From Sphingomonas sp. IC081 (GTDB lineage Bacteria; Pseudomonadota; Alphaproteobacteria; Sphingomonadales; Sphingomonadaceae), in assembly GCF_006874585.1 (NCBI RefSeq), contig NZ_CP029761.1:2553001-2617000 (forward strand): a stretch of DNA of 64,000 bases, given 5' to 3'. The notes under the pieces were generated by a model, which searched no databases, was not told where the DNA came from, and saw nothing but the letters and a program-made list of their open reading frames with translations. How positions within the stretch are numbered: position 1 is the first letter of the stretch; each line of letters starts with the position of its first letter. The translations under genes and the position numbers were made by a program. Below are positions 37,572 to 51,827 of this stretch, one piece after another.

Positions 37572-38835
37572 AGGCAGCGACTCCCACTTGCGGCGAGAGG
37601 TCCGCCGCCGACCAGCCGTCGCCGCGCTGGAGGTGCAGGCGGATCATGCCCGCCGCCCGCTCGGCCCGCAGGCCCAGCCGCGCTTCCTCGACCGACAGCG
37701 CCGAGGCTTCGGCGACGTAAAGCGTCGCGAAGTCGCCCATGCCCGCGCGGTAGGCGGCGCGGGCATCCTGCACCGCACGGCGCGACCGCTCGCCGCTCTG
37801 GCCAAGCGCCTGTTCGCGCGCATCGAGCAGGACCAGCGCCTGCCGCGTGGCGGCGATCTCGGCGCGGGCCTCGGCCTCGGCCTTGCCGAGTTCGTCCAGC
37901 CCGTCGCGCAGCAGCGGCGGGGTCGCGGGATCGCCCTCTCCCAGCCGGCTCTCGGCCTCGGCCTTGTCGATGTCGGCCTGGGTCATCTTCTCATGCTCGA
38001 TCCGGGAGAGCAGCCGGTAACGCAGCGCCAGCAGGTCGGCGCGGTGCAGCGGTCCCTCGTCCGCAGGCCCCGGCGGATCGCGGCCGAGATCGGACACATC
38101 GCCGCTCTCGCCGAGCGCCGTCAGCAGCGCGGCATCGTCCATGTCCGCCATCCGCGCCAGTTCCATGCGTGCACGCTCGAAGCGCGCGCGGGTCGCCGCC
38201 AGGTCGGCATCGGCGACGCCGGCCATGCTGCTGCCGATGCCGCCGTCGATCGCGGTGACCAGCCCGGCCTGGCGGCGGAATTCGGCAATCGCGGCATTGT
38301 CGCGGAACTGGTCGAGCCGCTCGGTGCGCAGGACCAGCACGTTCTGCAGCCGCCGCACCTCGACATAGGCCAGCGCCACCGCCGCCGCGCGCGCCGCGCG
38401 GGCCTGGGCATAGGCATACTGATCGGCGCGCAGGGCCGCGGCGCGCGACAGGCCGTGGTCGGTGCCGACCAGCTTGCGCATCCGGCCCGACAGGCGCCGC
38501 TCGGCCGAGGCGTCCGCCTCGGCCTGCACGGCAAGCCGGGCCGCCCGGCAGGCAAGTTCGTGGTCGGCGGCAATGCCGCGCGCCACCAGGTCCGCCAGCA
38601 GCGGATCGCCGGCCTGCTTCCACCAGTCGCCATCCACCGGCGCCTCCACCGTGGGCGCAGGCGGCTGCGGCAACGGCGCAGCGGGGCGCTCCTGCCCGGT
38701 GCAGGCCGCCAGCGAAAAGGCCGCGGAGCAGGCCAGTACCGCCGCCAGCGGCAGTCGCTTCCAATTCAAGGCATCGTCGTATCGCACGCGGGCAGCGATA
38801 GCAGCAAAGTCCGCAGAGGCAATCATGGTGCGCAT
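37564..38835 (-). CDS. TolC/NodT-type outer-membrane efflux lipoprotein
   Basis: From ATG 38835 the protein has 423 residues. A lipoprotein signal ends at a lipobox (SLAAC, about residue 45) after a hydrophobic core. The mature chain is almost entirely amphipathic helix with repeated Ala/Arg/Glu/Leu patterns (for example VADADLAATRARFERAR, ARAAYRAGMGDFATLYVAE), as in outer-membrane factors that form the TolC trimer. An ATG at 38826 is equally possible. It is the first gene of a leftward run: factor, adaptor, opgG, opgH. Confidence 0.8.
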   Translation of the reverse strand: MRTMIASADFAAIAARVRYDDALNWKRLPLAAVLACSAAFSLAACTGQERPAAPLPQPPAPTVEAPVDGDWWKQAGDPLLADLVARGIAADHELACRAARLAVQAEADASAERRLSGRMRKLVGTDHGLSRAAALRADQYAYAQARAARAAAVALAYVEVRRLQNVLVLRTERLDQFRDNAAIAEFRRQAGLVTAIDGGIGSSMAGVADADLAATRARFERARMELARMADMDDAALLTALGESGDVSDLGRDPPGPADEGPLHRADLLALRYRLLSRIEHEKMTQADIDKAEAESRLGEGDPATPPLLRDGLDELGKAEAEARAEIAATRQALVLLDAREQALGQSGERSRRAVQDARAAYRAGMGDFATLYVAEASALSVEEARLGLRAERAAGMIRLHLQRGDGWSAADLSPQVGVAACD

Positions 38836-39047
38836 GCGAAGAGCCCAAGTTGTTGAACGAAGTCCTTGCCGCCGGGGACAAAAACGTAGCGCCGGTGGGG
38901 TCAAGCCCGAAGCCCCCACCGCCCCGCCGCGCCGCCAGATGCCGCTGGCCAAGATACGATCCATTGAATATCATAACCTCGATGACGTTCGGTCCTCAGG
39001 AACCGGAACGCACGGGAAGAGGCTGGGTTGTCGAAAGGAGCATGGCC

Positions 39048-40217
39048 ATGACCGCCGCACGCACGCAGGAACCGGACGACCGCAAGAGCGCGCGCATCGC
39101 CGAGGCCCATCTTGCCCCGCAGGCCGGTTCGCGCGTGATCGGCCGCTTCGCCATGGGCCGCGAGGTGCTGCGCTCGCCCAAGGTCCGCCAGGCCGGCGCC
39201 CATGCCGAGGCCACCGATCTCTCCAACCCGGACGAGGTCTCGTTCTTTTTCCTCGACGGCGAGGCCCACCGCAGGCGCCGCGCCGCCGTGGCCGGGCTGT
39301 TCGCGCCCCGCACCATCGTCACCCGCCATCACGCGGTCATGCAGCGCACGATGGACGAACTGGTCGCGCGCCTGCGCGAAGGCAAGCCGCTGCCGCTCGA
39401 CGAACTGAGCTTCCAGATGGCGGTGGACGTCACCGCCGAGATCGTCGGCCTGACGAACAGCGACAGCAACCGCGCCCTCGCCCGCCGGGTGAAGGCGGTG
39501 CTGGACAGTTCGCTGGTCCGCAGGCCGGGCTGGCTGGGCAACCTGATCTTCAACGCCCGGATGCTGCTGCGCGTCGGCCGGTTCTACCGCAAGGACCTCG
39601 CCCCGGCGATCGCCGCGCGCCGCAGACAGCCGCGCGAGGACGTGATCTCGTTCATGGTCGGCGAGAATTACTCGCGCAAGGGCATGATCATGGAGTGTCT
39701 GAGCTACGGCGGCGCGGGCATGATGACGACGCGCGAATTCATCGTCATGGCCGCCTGGCACCTGTTCACCAGCGCCCCCTTGCGCGCACGTTTCCTCGCC
39801 GGCGACGAAGCGGGCCAGTCCGCCATCCTCGAGGAAATCCTGCGGCTGGAGCCGGTCGCCTCGATGCTCCACCGCCGCGCCGTGGAGGACCAGCCGGGGC
39901 TGATGGCGCAAGGCGAAGTGGTCTGCGTCTCGATCCGCGAGGCCAATGTCGACGAGGCGATCACCGGCCCCTGCCCCTTCCGGCTCGATCCCGACCGGGC
40001 GAAGCGCATGAAAGTCGCCGGGCCCTACATGAGCTTCGGCGACGGCCCGCACCGCTGCCCCGGCGCCCAGGTGGCGCTGCACGAAACGCGCATCTTCCTC
40101 GACCGCATGCTGCGCCTGCCCGGCATCCGCCTGGTGGCGGAGCCGACGATCCTCTGGAACGGCTTCATCCAGGGCTACGAACTGCGCGGCGCGCTGGTCG
40201 CCTGCGATCCGGCCTGA
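39048..40217 (+). CDS. Cytochrome P450
   Basis: A soluble bacterial P450 of 389 residues. The I-helix oxygen-binding stretch reads GGAGMMTTRE near 225, the K-helix ExxR is EEILR near 261, and the heme-cysteine loop is FGDGPHRCPG with Cys near 336. ATG 39048 is chosen because AAGGAG sits 7 nt before it; an ATG at 39042 would be too close. It is followed after 5 bp by a ferredoxin gene. Substrate unknown; the aromatic-catabolic setting is suggestive only. Confidence 0.92.
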   Translation: MTAARTQEPDDRKSARIAEAHLAPQAGSRVIGRFAMGREVLRSPKVRQAGAHAEATDLSNPDEVSFFFLDGEAHRRRRAAVAGLFAPRTIVTRHHAVMQRTMDELVARLREGKPLPLDELSFQMAVDVTAEIVGLTNSDSNRALARRVKAVLDSSLVRRPGWLGNLIFNARMLLRVGRFYRKDLAPAIAARRRQPREDVISFMVGENYSRKGMIMECLSYGGAGMMTTREFIVMAAWHLFTSAPLRARFLAGDEAGQSAILEEILRLEPVASMLHRRAVEDQPGLMAQGEVVCVSIREANVDEAITGPCPFRLDPDRAKRMKVAGPYMSFGDGPHRCPGAQVALHETRIFLDRMLRLPGIRLVAEPTILWNGFIQGYELRGALVACDPA

Positions 40218-40222
40218 CGCCG

Positions 40223-40543
40223 ATGGTGCGCATCACCTTCATCGACGCAGGCGGAACCCGGCGCGACATCACCGCGCGCGAGGGCATGTCCTTGATGGAA
40301 AACGCCGTCGCGCAGGGGATCGAGGCGATAGAGGCGGTCTGCGGCGGCAACTGCTATTGCGGTACCTGCCGCGTCCATCTGACGCCCGCATGGTTCGAAC
40401 GGCTTGGGCCGCCGGGGGACTACGAAGGGCCAGTGATCGAAGCATCCGGCGACGAGCATCCGCACGTCCGGCTTTCCTGCCAGCTTCCGGTGACGGAGGC
40501 GCTGGAGGGGCTGGTCGTGGAGACGCCTGCCTCGCAGAGTTGA
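40223..40543 (+). CDS. 2Fe-2S ferredoxin (adrenodoxin/putidaredoxin type)
   Basis: A 106-residue ferredoxin with cluster cysteines in CGGNCYCGTC (about 40-49) and a later cysteine in RLSCQLPV near 87, matching the CX5CX2C...C pattern. It is the probable electron donor for the adjacent P450. A reductase is not next to it; fpr at 6.3 kb or another reductase would be needed. Its start is 5 bp after the P450 stop, so the two are cotranscribed. Confidence 0.92.
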   Translation: MVRITFIDAGGTRRDITAREGMSLMENAVAQGIEAIEAVCGGNCYCGTCRVHLTPAWFERLGPPGDYEGPVIEASGDEHPHVRLSCQLPVTEALEGLVVETPASQS

Positions 40544-40600
40544 TGCGTCGCGGGTGTGGACCCGGCTTCCTGGCCGGCCAAAGTCTCCCCCATCCCCTTT

Positions 40601-40691
40601 CCGTCATCCCCGCGAAGGCAGGGATCCCGCTTTCTTCGCACAACCTCGCAGAAGAAAAGCGGGGCCCCCGCGTTCGCGGGGGCGACGACGG
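40601..40691. repeat. Inverted-repeat family B, copy 3
   Basis: Left arm starts ccgtcatccccgcgaaggca, right arm ends ttcgcgggggcgacgacgg. Inner segments tttcttcg and gaagaaaa also pair partly. It is between the convergent ferredoxin and pobA genes. Confidence 0.85.
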
Positions 40692-40738
40692 TTATGGGGA
40701 AGGTTCAGAGCTTGGCGGCTACGAGGCCAATCCCCGCC

Positions 40739-42910
<2,172 letters not shown>

Positions 42911-42914
<4 letters not shown>

Positions 42915-44548
42915 TCGCTCGCGACGAAAGGCCCGACATCAGGATGAGCAAACCCGTCTGGCGCGACGGACTGACCGGGCTGGCCATGGCCGGGCTGATC
43001 CTGCCGGAAAGCGTCGCCTATGCCGAGATCGCGGGCCTTGCCCCCGGCCGCGCGCTGGCGGCGGCGATTGCCGGGGGGCTGGCCTATGGACTGGTGGGGC
43101 GCAGCCGCTTCGCGGTGGTCTCGCCCACCTCGTCCGCCGCTGCCATCCTGGCCGCGACGCTCGCCAGCCTGTCCGCCACCGGCCCCGCGCGCGAGGGGCT
43201 GGCGACGGTGCTGGTGGGGATGACCGGGCTGATCTTCCTGCTGCTGTCGCTGCTGCGGCTGGGCAGCCTCGCCAGCTTTGTCTCGCGCCCGGTACTGCGC
43301 GGGTTCGCCTTTGGTCTGGCGATCACCATTATCGTGCGGCAATTGCCCGCCGTGGCGGGGATTTCGGTGCCCTCGGGCACGATCTTCATGGTTCTCGCGG
43401 GGCTCGCCGAGCGGATCGGTGCGTGGCACCTGCCCAGTTGCCTGCTCGGCCTCACGACCCTGGCGGTGCTGCTGGCGCTGCGCCGGATGCCGCAGATTCC
43501 CGGCGCGCTGATCGTGCTCGCAGTCGCCGTGGCACTGGGGGCGGCGGTGGACCTGCCCGCACATGGCATCGCCATTGCAGGGCCGGTCGGCCTCGGCTGG
43601 CCGGACAGCGCCTGGCCTTTCTCGACCACGCGGCTCTCGCGCCTGGCCCAGCTGGCGGCGCCGATCGCGCTGATCCTGTTTGCCGAAAGCTGGGGCACCA
43701 TGCGCACGCTCGCCCTGCGGCACGGCGACACGCTTTCACCCAACCGCGAACTGGCCGCCATCGGCACCGCCAACCTCGCCTCCGCGCTGGTGCAGGGCAT
43801 GCCGGTGGGGGCGGGCTTTTCGGCCGGCTCCGCCAACGAGGCGGCGGGCGCATCGAGCCGCTGGGCGGCGACGACGGCCAGCCTTGCGCTGCTGGCGATG
43901 GCGCTCTGCGCGTCGGGCTGGATCGCGCGCATTCCCCAGCCGATGCTGGCGGCCATCGTCATCGCCGCACTGACCCACGCACTGTCGCCGGGGCCGCTGC
44001 TGCATCTCGTTCGCATCCGCCGCGATCACGGGATCGCGCTGGCGGCTGTCCTCGGCGTGCTGACCCTGGGCGTGCTCAACGGCATGTTGCTGGCGGTGGC
44101 GCTGTCGGTGCTGCACATGCTCTACGAACTCGCGAACCCGTCGATCAGCGAACTGGGGCAACTGGGGGACGGGCATGAGTTCGTCGACCTGAAACGTCAT
44201 CCGCAGGCGCACCGGCTGCCGGGCGTCGCGATTTTCCGCCCCAACGGCCAGCTGGTCTTCGCCAATGCCGAGACGGCGCTGGGCGCGATCGCCCGCCGCG
44301 CGCGGGCCAGCCATGCGCGGGTGGTTGTGCTCAGCCTCGAGGAGAGCAACGACCTCGACAGCACCGCCATCGAGGTCGTCGCCGAGTTCACCCAAGGACT
44401 GGAGAAGGCGGGCAAACAGGTGATCCTCGCCCGCGCGCATGACCGGGTGCGCGATGTGCTGGCGGCGGCGGGATGTACCGTGCTGGCGGAGGGCTCCACC
44501 TTCAGCGTGGCGCAGGCGGCGCAGCGCGCGGCGCAGGTTTCGGGTTGA
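42911..44548 (+). CDS. SulP-family anion transporter with STAS domain
   Basis: The 545-residue inner-membrane protein has about 10-12 helices over residues 15-410 (LPESVAYAEIAGLAPGRAL near 30; the SulP signature ESWGTMRTLALRHGD near 257) and a C-terminal STAS domain (about 430-540). SulP proteins carry sulfate, bicarbonate or C4-dicarboxylates. Coupling to pobR raises the possibility of aromatic-acid or dicarboxylate transport, which is inference. ATG 42911 overlaps pobR; ATG 42944 is an alternative. Confidence 0.88.
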
Positions 44549-44600
44549 GGCTCAGGTTGAGTGATACCTCAAAGATCAACCAATAGCTTAAAACAAAAAC

Positions 44601-44694
44601 ACGTCGTCCCCGCGCAGGCGGGGACCCCGCTTTCTTTGGTGTCGGCGATAGGCTGAAGAAGAAAGCGGGACCCCCGCCTGCGCGGGGGCGACGT
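44601..44694. repeat. Inverted-repeat family B, copy 4
   Basis: Left arm starts acgtcgtccccgcgcaggcg, right arm ends cctgcgcgggggcgacgt. The variant core base (cgcgCagg instead of cgcgAagg) is matched in the other arm (cctGcgcg). It is between convergent SulP and GH106 genes. Confidence 0.87.
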
Positions 44695-44721
44695 GGTGTT
44701 TTCAGGAACCGTCTGCCGGGC

Positions 44722-48138
<3,417 letters not shown>

Positions 48139-48236
48139 AATCCCTCCCGGATCCAATGGGTTGTAGCTTTTTCGCGCAGCGGCGATGCCGGGAGGGCTGT
48201 TGCCCTTCCCGGCGGCAGTTCAGGTATCGCGGCGGA

Positions 48237-49529
48237 TCAGACGATCCCGGCGCCGAGGCCCACGGCCTTGCGCTCCTGCGCCTTGCGGTCGCGCCAGCGG
48301 CTTTCGCGGTAGACGCCCAGCACGTCCGCCGCGCCGCCCGCTTCCACGCGCGCCATGGCAAGGATCGGGCTGACATCGACGTTGTAGGCGCGGCGCAGCG
48401 CCTGGAAGGCCATCATCGTGTCGTTGGCTTCCTGCGCCAGATGCAGCGCCTCGCGGTCGACCAGCAGCGCCTTGGCATAGCACGAGCCGATGGCCTCGGC
48501 GGAGGAGAGCATGGACTCGATCGGATCGGTGACGTTGTGCGACTGGTCGATCATGTAGCTCGGCTTGAAACCGTCACGCGGGGCGAGTTCCGCCTCGACC
48601 AGTTCGTTGAACACGAGGAACAGCTGGTGCGGGTTGATCGAGCCCGAATCGAGGTCGTCGTCGCCGTACTTGCTGTCGTTGAAGTGGAAGCCCCCCAGCT
48701 TGCCGAAGCGGTGGAGGCGGGCCACGATCTGCTCGATGTTCACGTTCGGCGCATGGTGGCCAAGATCGACCAGGCACTTGGCCTTGGGGCCCAGTTCCTG
48801 CGCGGCGAGGATCGAGGAACCCCAGTCGCTGATGACGGTGGAGTAGAACGCCGGTTCGAACATCTTGTGTTCGAGCAGCATGCGCCAGTCGTCCGGCAGC
48901 GCGGCATAGACTTGCGACGCGGCATCCAGATAACGGTCGAGGCTGCGGCCAAGGTCCTGCTGGCCGGGGAAGTTGGTGCCGTCACCCACCCACACCGTCA
49001 GGTCGGTCGAACCGAGCTGCTTGCCGATCTCGATGCATTCGATGTTGTGCTCCACCGCCTGTTGGCGCGTGGCTTCGATGGTCGAGGACAGCGAACCGGT
49101 GGAATAGCTGTGCGCCTGGTCCTTCTGGTCCTGGAAGGTGTTGGAATTCACCGCATCGAAGCCGAGGCCAAGGCTGGCGGCTTCCTCGCGCAGCGCCTTG
49201 TAGTCGCTCACCTTGTCCCACGGGAAGTGCGGCGAGACGCGCGGGGTCAGGCGCGAAAGCTGGTTGATGACGGCGCAGTCTTCCAGCTTTTCGTGAATGG
49301 TGGTCGGCTCACCCGCGATCGGGAACTTGGCGAAACGGGTGCCGCCCCGGCCCGCGCCCCACGAAGGCACCGCGACCGAGAAACCGGCGACCTTGTCCTT
49401 GATCGCGTCGATGGCGATGCCCGAACGCTCCAGCTTGCGGCCGAGCGAGGCATATTCGTCCTCCAGCGCATCCGCCGCGCGGGCGTTGGCTTCGGCGATC
49501 AGCTCTTCGGAAATCGGCAGTCTGCTCAT
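48237..49529 (-). CDS. rhaI: L-rhamnose isomerase (RhaI type)
   Basis: Converts L-rhamnose to L-rhamnulose. The 430-residue protein matches the Pseudomonas-type isomerase (about 430) and not the shorter E. coli RhaA. Visible are VPSWGAGRGGTRFAKFP near 54, the metal-site region DLGHHAPNVNIEQIVA near 258, GGFHFNDSKYGDDDLDSG near 282, and IDQSHNVTDP near 328. It lies 64 bp after rhaD and 98 bp before the rhamnosidase gene. Confidence 0.93.
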   Translation of the reverse strand: MSRLPISEELIAEANARAADALEDEYASLGRKLERSGIAIDAIKDKVAGFSVAVPSWGAGRGGTRFAKFPIAGEPTTIHEKLEDCAVINQLSRLTPRVSPHFPWDKVSDYKALREEAASLGLGFDAVNSNTFQDQKDQAHSYSTGSLSSTIEATRQQAVEHNIECIEIGKQLGSTDLTVWVGDGTNFPGQQDLGRSLDRYLDAASQVYAALPDDWRMLLEHKMFEPAFYSTVISDWGSSILAAQELGPKAKCLVDLGHHAPNVNIEQIVARLHRFGKLGGFHFNDSKYGDDDLDSGSINPHQLFLVFNELVEAELAPRDGFKPSYMIDQSHNVTDPIESMLSSAEAIGSCYAKALLVDREALHLAQEANDTMMAFQALRRAYNVDVSPILAMARVEAGGAADVLGVYRESRWRDRKAQERKAVGLGAGIV

Positions 49530-49593
49530 TCTTCTATCCTCTTGCCCGTTCGGGGAGCGCGCCGGTTCGCGCGTTCCCCGAAATCATCTCTTA

Positions 49594-51717
49594 TCAGCGC
49601 GTGAAGGCCTGTGCGTTACCCGCATCGACATTGATCATGTTGCCGGTGGATTTCGCCGACTGGTCGCCCGCGAGGAAATACACGGCCTCGGCAATGTCGG
49701 ACGGCAGCACGTCGCGCTTCAGCATGGAACGGTTGCGATAATGCTCTTCCAGTTCCTTGCCGGTATCGATCCCGTGGGCGCCCGCGCGTTCCTTGCGCCA
49801 GTCGCCGTCCCAGATCTTGCTGCCCTTGATGACCGCATCGGGATTGACGACGTTGACGCGGATGCCGTGGGGCGCGCCTTCCAGCGCCAGACAGCGCGCA
49901 AGGTGGTTCGCCGCCGCCTTGGCGGAAGCATAGGCCGAGGCATTGGTGGCTGCCGCCACGCCGTTCTTCGAACCGATGAACACCACCGAGGTGCCGCCCT
50001 GCTCCTTCATGCCCTTGAGCAGCGGCCATGCGGCGCGGCTGGTGAGGAAGTAACCCTGCGCCAGCACGTCGTAATTGCGGTTCCACAGCTCGATCGTGGT
50101 TTCCTCGATCGGGGCCGAGGAAGCAATACCGGCATTGGCGACAAGGATGTCGAGCCCGCCGAATTCGCGCGCCGCGACGGCAAAGGCTTCGGAGACTTGC
50201 GCCTCGTCGGTCACGTCGCAGACGGCGGCGCGGACCACGTCCTTGCCGAACTGTTTCGCGAAACCGGCGCGGACTTCCTCGACGGCATTCGCATCGCGGT
50301 CGGCCAGCAGCACGCAGGCGCCGTCCGCCATCAGGCGCGCGGCGGTGGCGGCGCCGATGCCGCCTGCACCGCCGGTGACGAGCGCCACGCGGCCGACCAG
50401 AGGCTTGGGCGCGGGCATGCGCTGGAGCTTGGCTTCCTCAAGCAGCCAGTATTCGATGTCGAACGCTTCCTGCTCGTCGAGCGCGATATAGTCGCCGATC
50501 GCCTCGGCGCCGCGCATCACGTTGATGGCGTTGCCGTAGAATTCCCCGGCAAGACGCGCGGTGGTCTTGTCGGTGGCGAACGTGATGCGGCCGACGCCGG
50601 GGACCAGCACGACCACCGGGTTGGCATCGCGCATCGCGGGCGAGTTGGAACGCTTGCAGCGCTCGTAATAGGCTGCATACATGGCGCGATAATCGGCGAT
50701 TTTCTGCGCGAGGTAGGCATCGTCCCAAAGGCGCGCGGGATCGAGCGTCAGGGGAGCGATCTTGGTGCGCAGGAAGTGATCGGGGCACGAAGTGCCCAGC
50801 GCGGCAAGGCGCTCGAACTCGGCCGAGTTCACGAATTCCAGCGCTTCGGCATCGTCCGAAAAATGGCCGACCTTACGCCGCGCGCCCGTCATGTTGGCAC
50901 GCAGGCGGGGCATAAGGTCGGCAGCAAGGGCTGCGCGGTCGGAGGAGGAGGAAGTGACCGCACCGCCGAAAGCGGGCTTTTCGGAGAGCTTGGCGTTGAG
51001 GTAGTTCGCCGCATCGGCGATCAGCTCGACGGTGTGTTCGTAGCAGGACTTGGCGCTGCCGGCCCAGCAGATGATGCCGTGGCCGGCGAGCATGACGCCC
51101 TCGACGCCGGGGTTGGCCGCCACATAGTCGCGCAGCATCACGCCCAGCGTGTAGCCGGGGCGCTTCCAGCCGAGCCAGCCGATCTTGCCGCCCCAGATTT
51201 CCTTGGTGGCCGCTTCGCCGCCCGAGCTGGCAGCCAGCGCGATGATCGCATCGGGGTGGACGTGATCGACATGCGCGAAGGGCAGCAGCGAGTGCAGCGG
51301 CGTGTCGATCGAGGCAGCGCGGCCGTTGAGGTTGAACGTGCAGTGCGGCAGGAAGCCGACCATCTTGTCGTCGTCTTCAGGGCCGTTGTAGTGGTTCTCA
51401 AGGCCGAGCAGCTTGTGCTGGTAGAGCGTGGCGAAACCGTCCAGCTTCATCGAACCGATGTCGCCGCCCGAACCCTTCACCCACAGCACTTCCACCGCCT
51501 CGCCGGTCAGCGGGTCGATCTCTTCCAGCTTGGCGGACGTATTGCCGCCGCCGAAATTGGTGACGGTGAGGTCCGAACCCAGCAGGTTCGAACGATAGAG
51601 CAGCAATTCGGGGGGAGAAAGCGTGGCGGCCAGCGAGTCGTCCCAGCGGCTGGCGGGAACCGAGAAGGGAAGCGCGGCGCTCTGGGCCGCCGGTTTGGCA
51701 GGGGCAATCGTGTCCAT
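49594..51717 (-). CDS. rhaD: Bifunctional rhamnulose-1-phosphate aldolase/short-chain dehydrogenase
   Basis: The 707-residue protein fuses a class II aldolase domain (about 30-400; NFGGGNTSAK near 56, HCTFNLNGR, HVDHVHPDAI with zinc-type histidines near 150) to an SDR domain (about 430-700; VTGGAGGIGAATAARL near 433, then SAYASAKAAANHLAR with the catalytic Tyr/Lys). It cleaves rhamnulose 1-phosphate and should oxidise the lactaldehyde. ATG 51717 is preferred for the AGAGG 6 nt upstream. It leads the leftward rha operon. Confidence 0.93.
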   Translation of the reverse strand: MDTIAPAKPAAQSAALPFSVPASRWDDSLAATLSPPELLLYRSNLLGSDLTVTNFGGGNTSAKLEEIDPLTGEAVEVLWVKGSGGDIGSMKLDGFATLYQHKLLGLENHYNGPEDDDKMVGFLPHCTFNLNGRAASIDTPLHSLLPFAHVDHVHPDAIIALAASSGGEAATKEIWGGKIGWLGWKRPGYTLGVMLRDYVAANPGVEGVMLAGHGIICWAGSAKSCYEHTVELIADAANYLNAKLSEKPAFGGAVTSSSSDRAALAADLMPRLRANMTGARRKVGHFSDDAEALEFVNSAEFERLAALGTSCPDHFLRTKIAPLTLDPARLWDDAYLAQKIADYRAMYAAYYERCKRSNSPAMRDANPVVVLVPGVGRITFATDKTTARLAGEFYGNAINVMRGAEAIGDYIALDEQEAFDIEYWLLEEAKLQRMPAPKPLVGRVALVTGGAGGIGAATAARLMADGACVLLADRDANAVEEVRAGFAKQFGKDVVRAAVCDVTDEAQVSEAFAVAAREFGGLDILVANAGIASSAPIEETTIELWNRNYDVLAQGYFLTSRAAWPLLKGMKEQGGTSVVFIGSKNGVAAATNASAYASAKAAANHLARCLALEGAPHGIRVNVVNPDAVIKGSKIWDGDWRKERAGAHGIDTGKELEEHYRNRSMLKRDVLPSDIAEAVYFLAGDQSAKSTGNMINVDAGNAQAFTR

Positions 51718-51827
51718 GGGCATCCTCTAACGAAACCTCTTTTCAGGTTCAATCTGATTCGATACTAAACGATCAAATCCAATCAAACAACACCATGTTC
51801 ACGCATGGTGAAAAATGGGCAGAGCGA
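51718..51827. promoter_or_regulatory. Divergent rhaD/rhaK control region
   Basis: About 110 bp, strikingly AT-rich (51740-51800). It contains AATC-T-GATT (51751-51759) and two similar strings, gatcaaatc and aatcaaac, at 51771-51788. The DeoR-family regulator encoded at 54639 is the likely binder. Exact operators are not proven. Confidence 0.5.
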
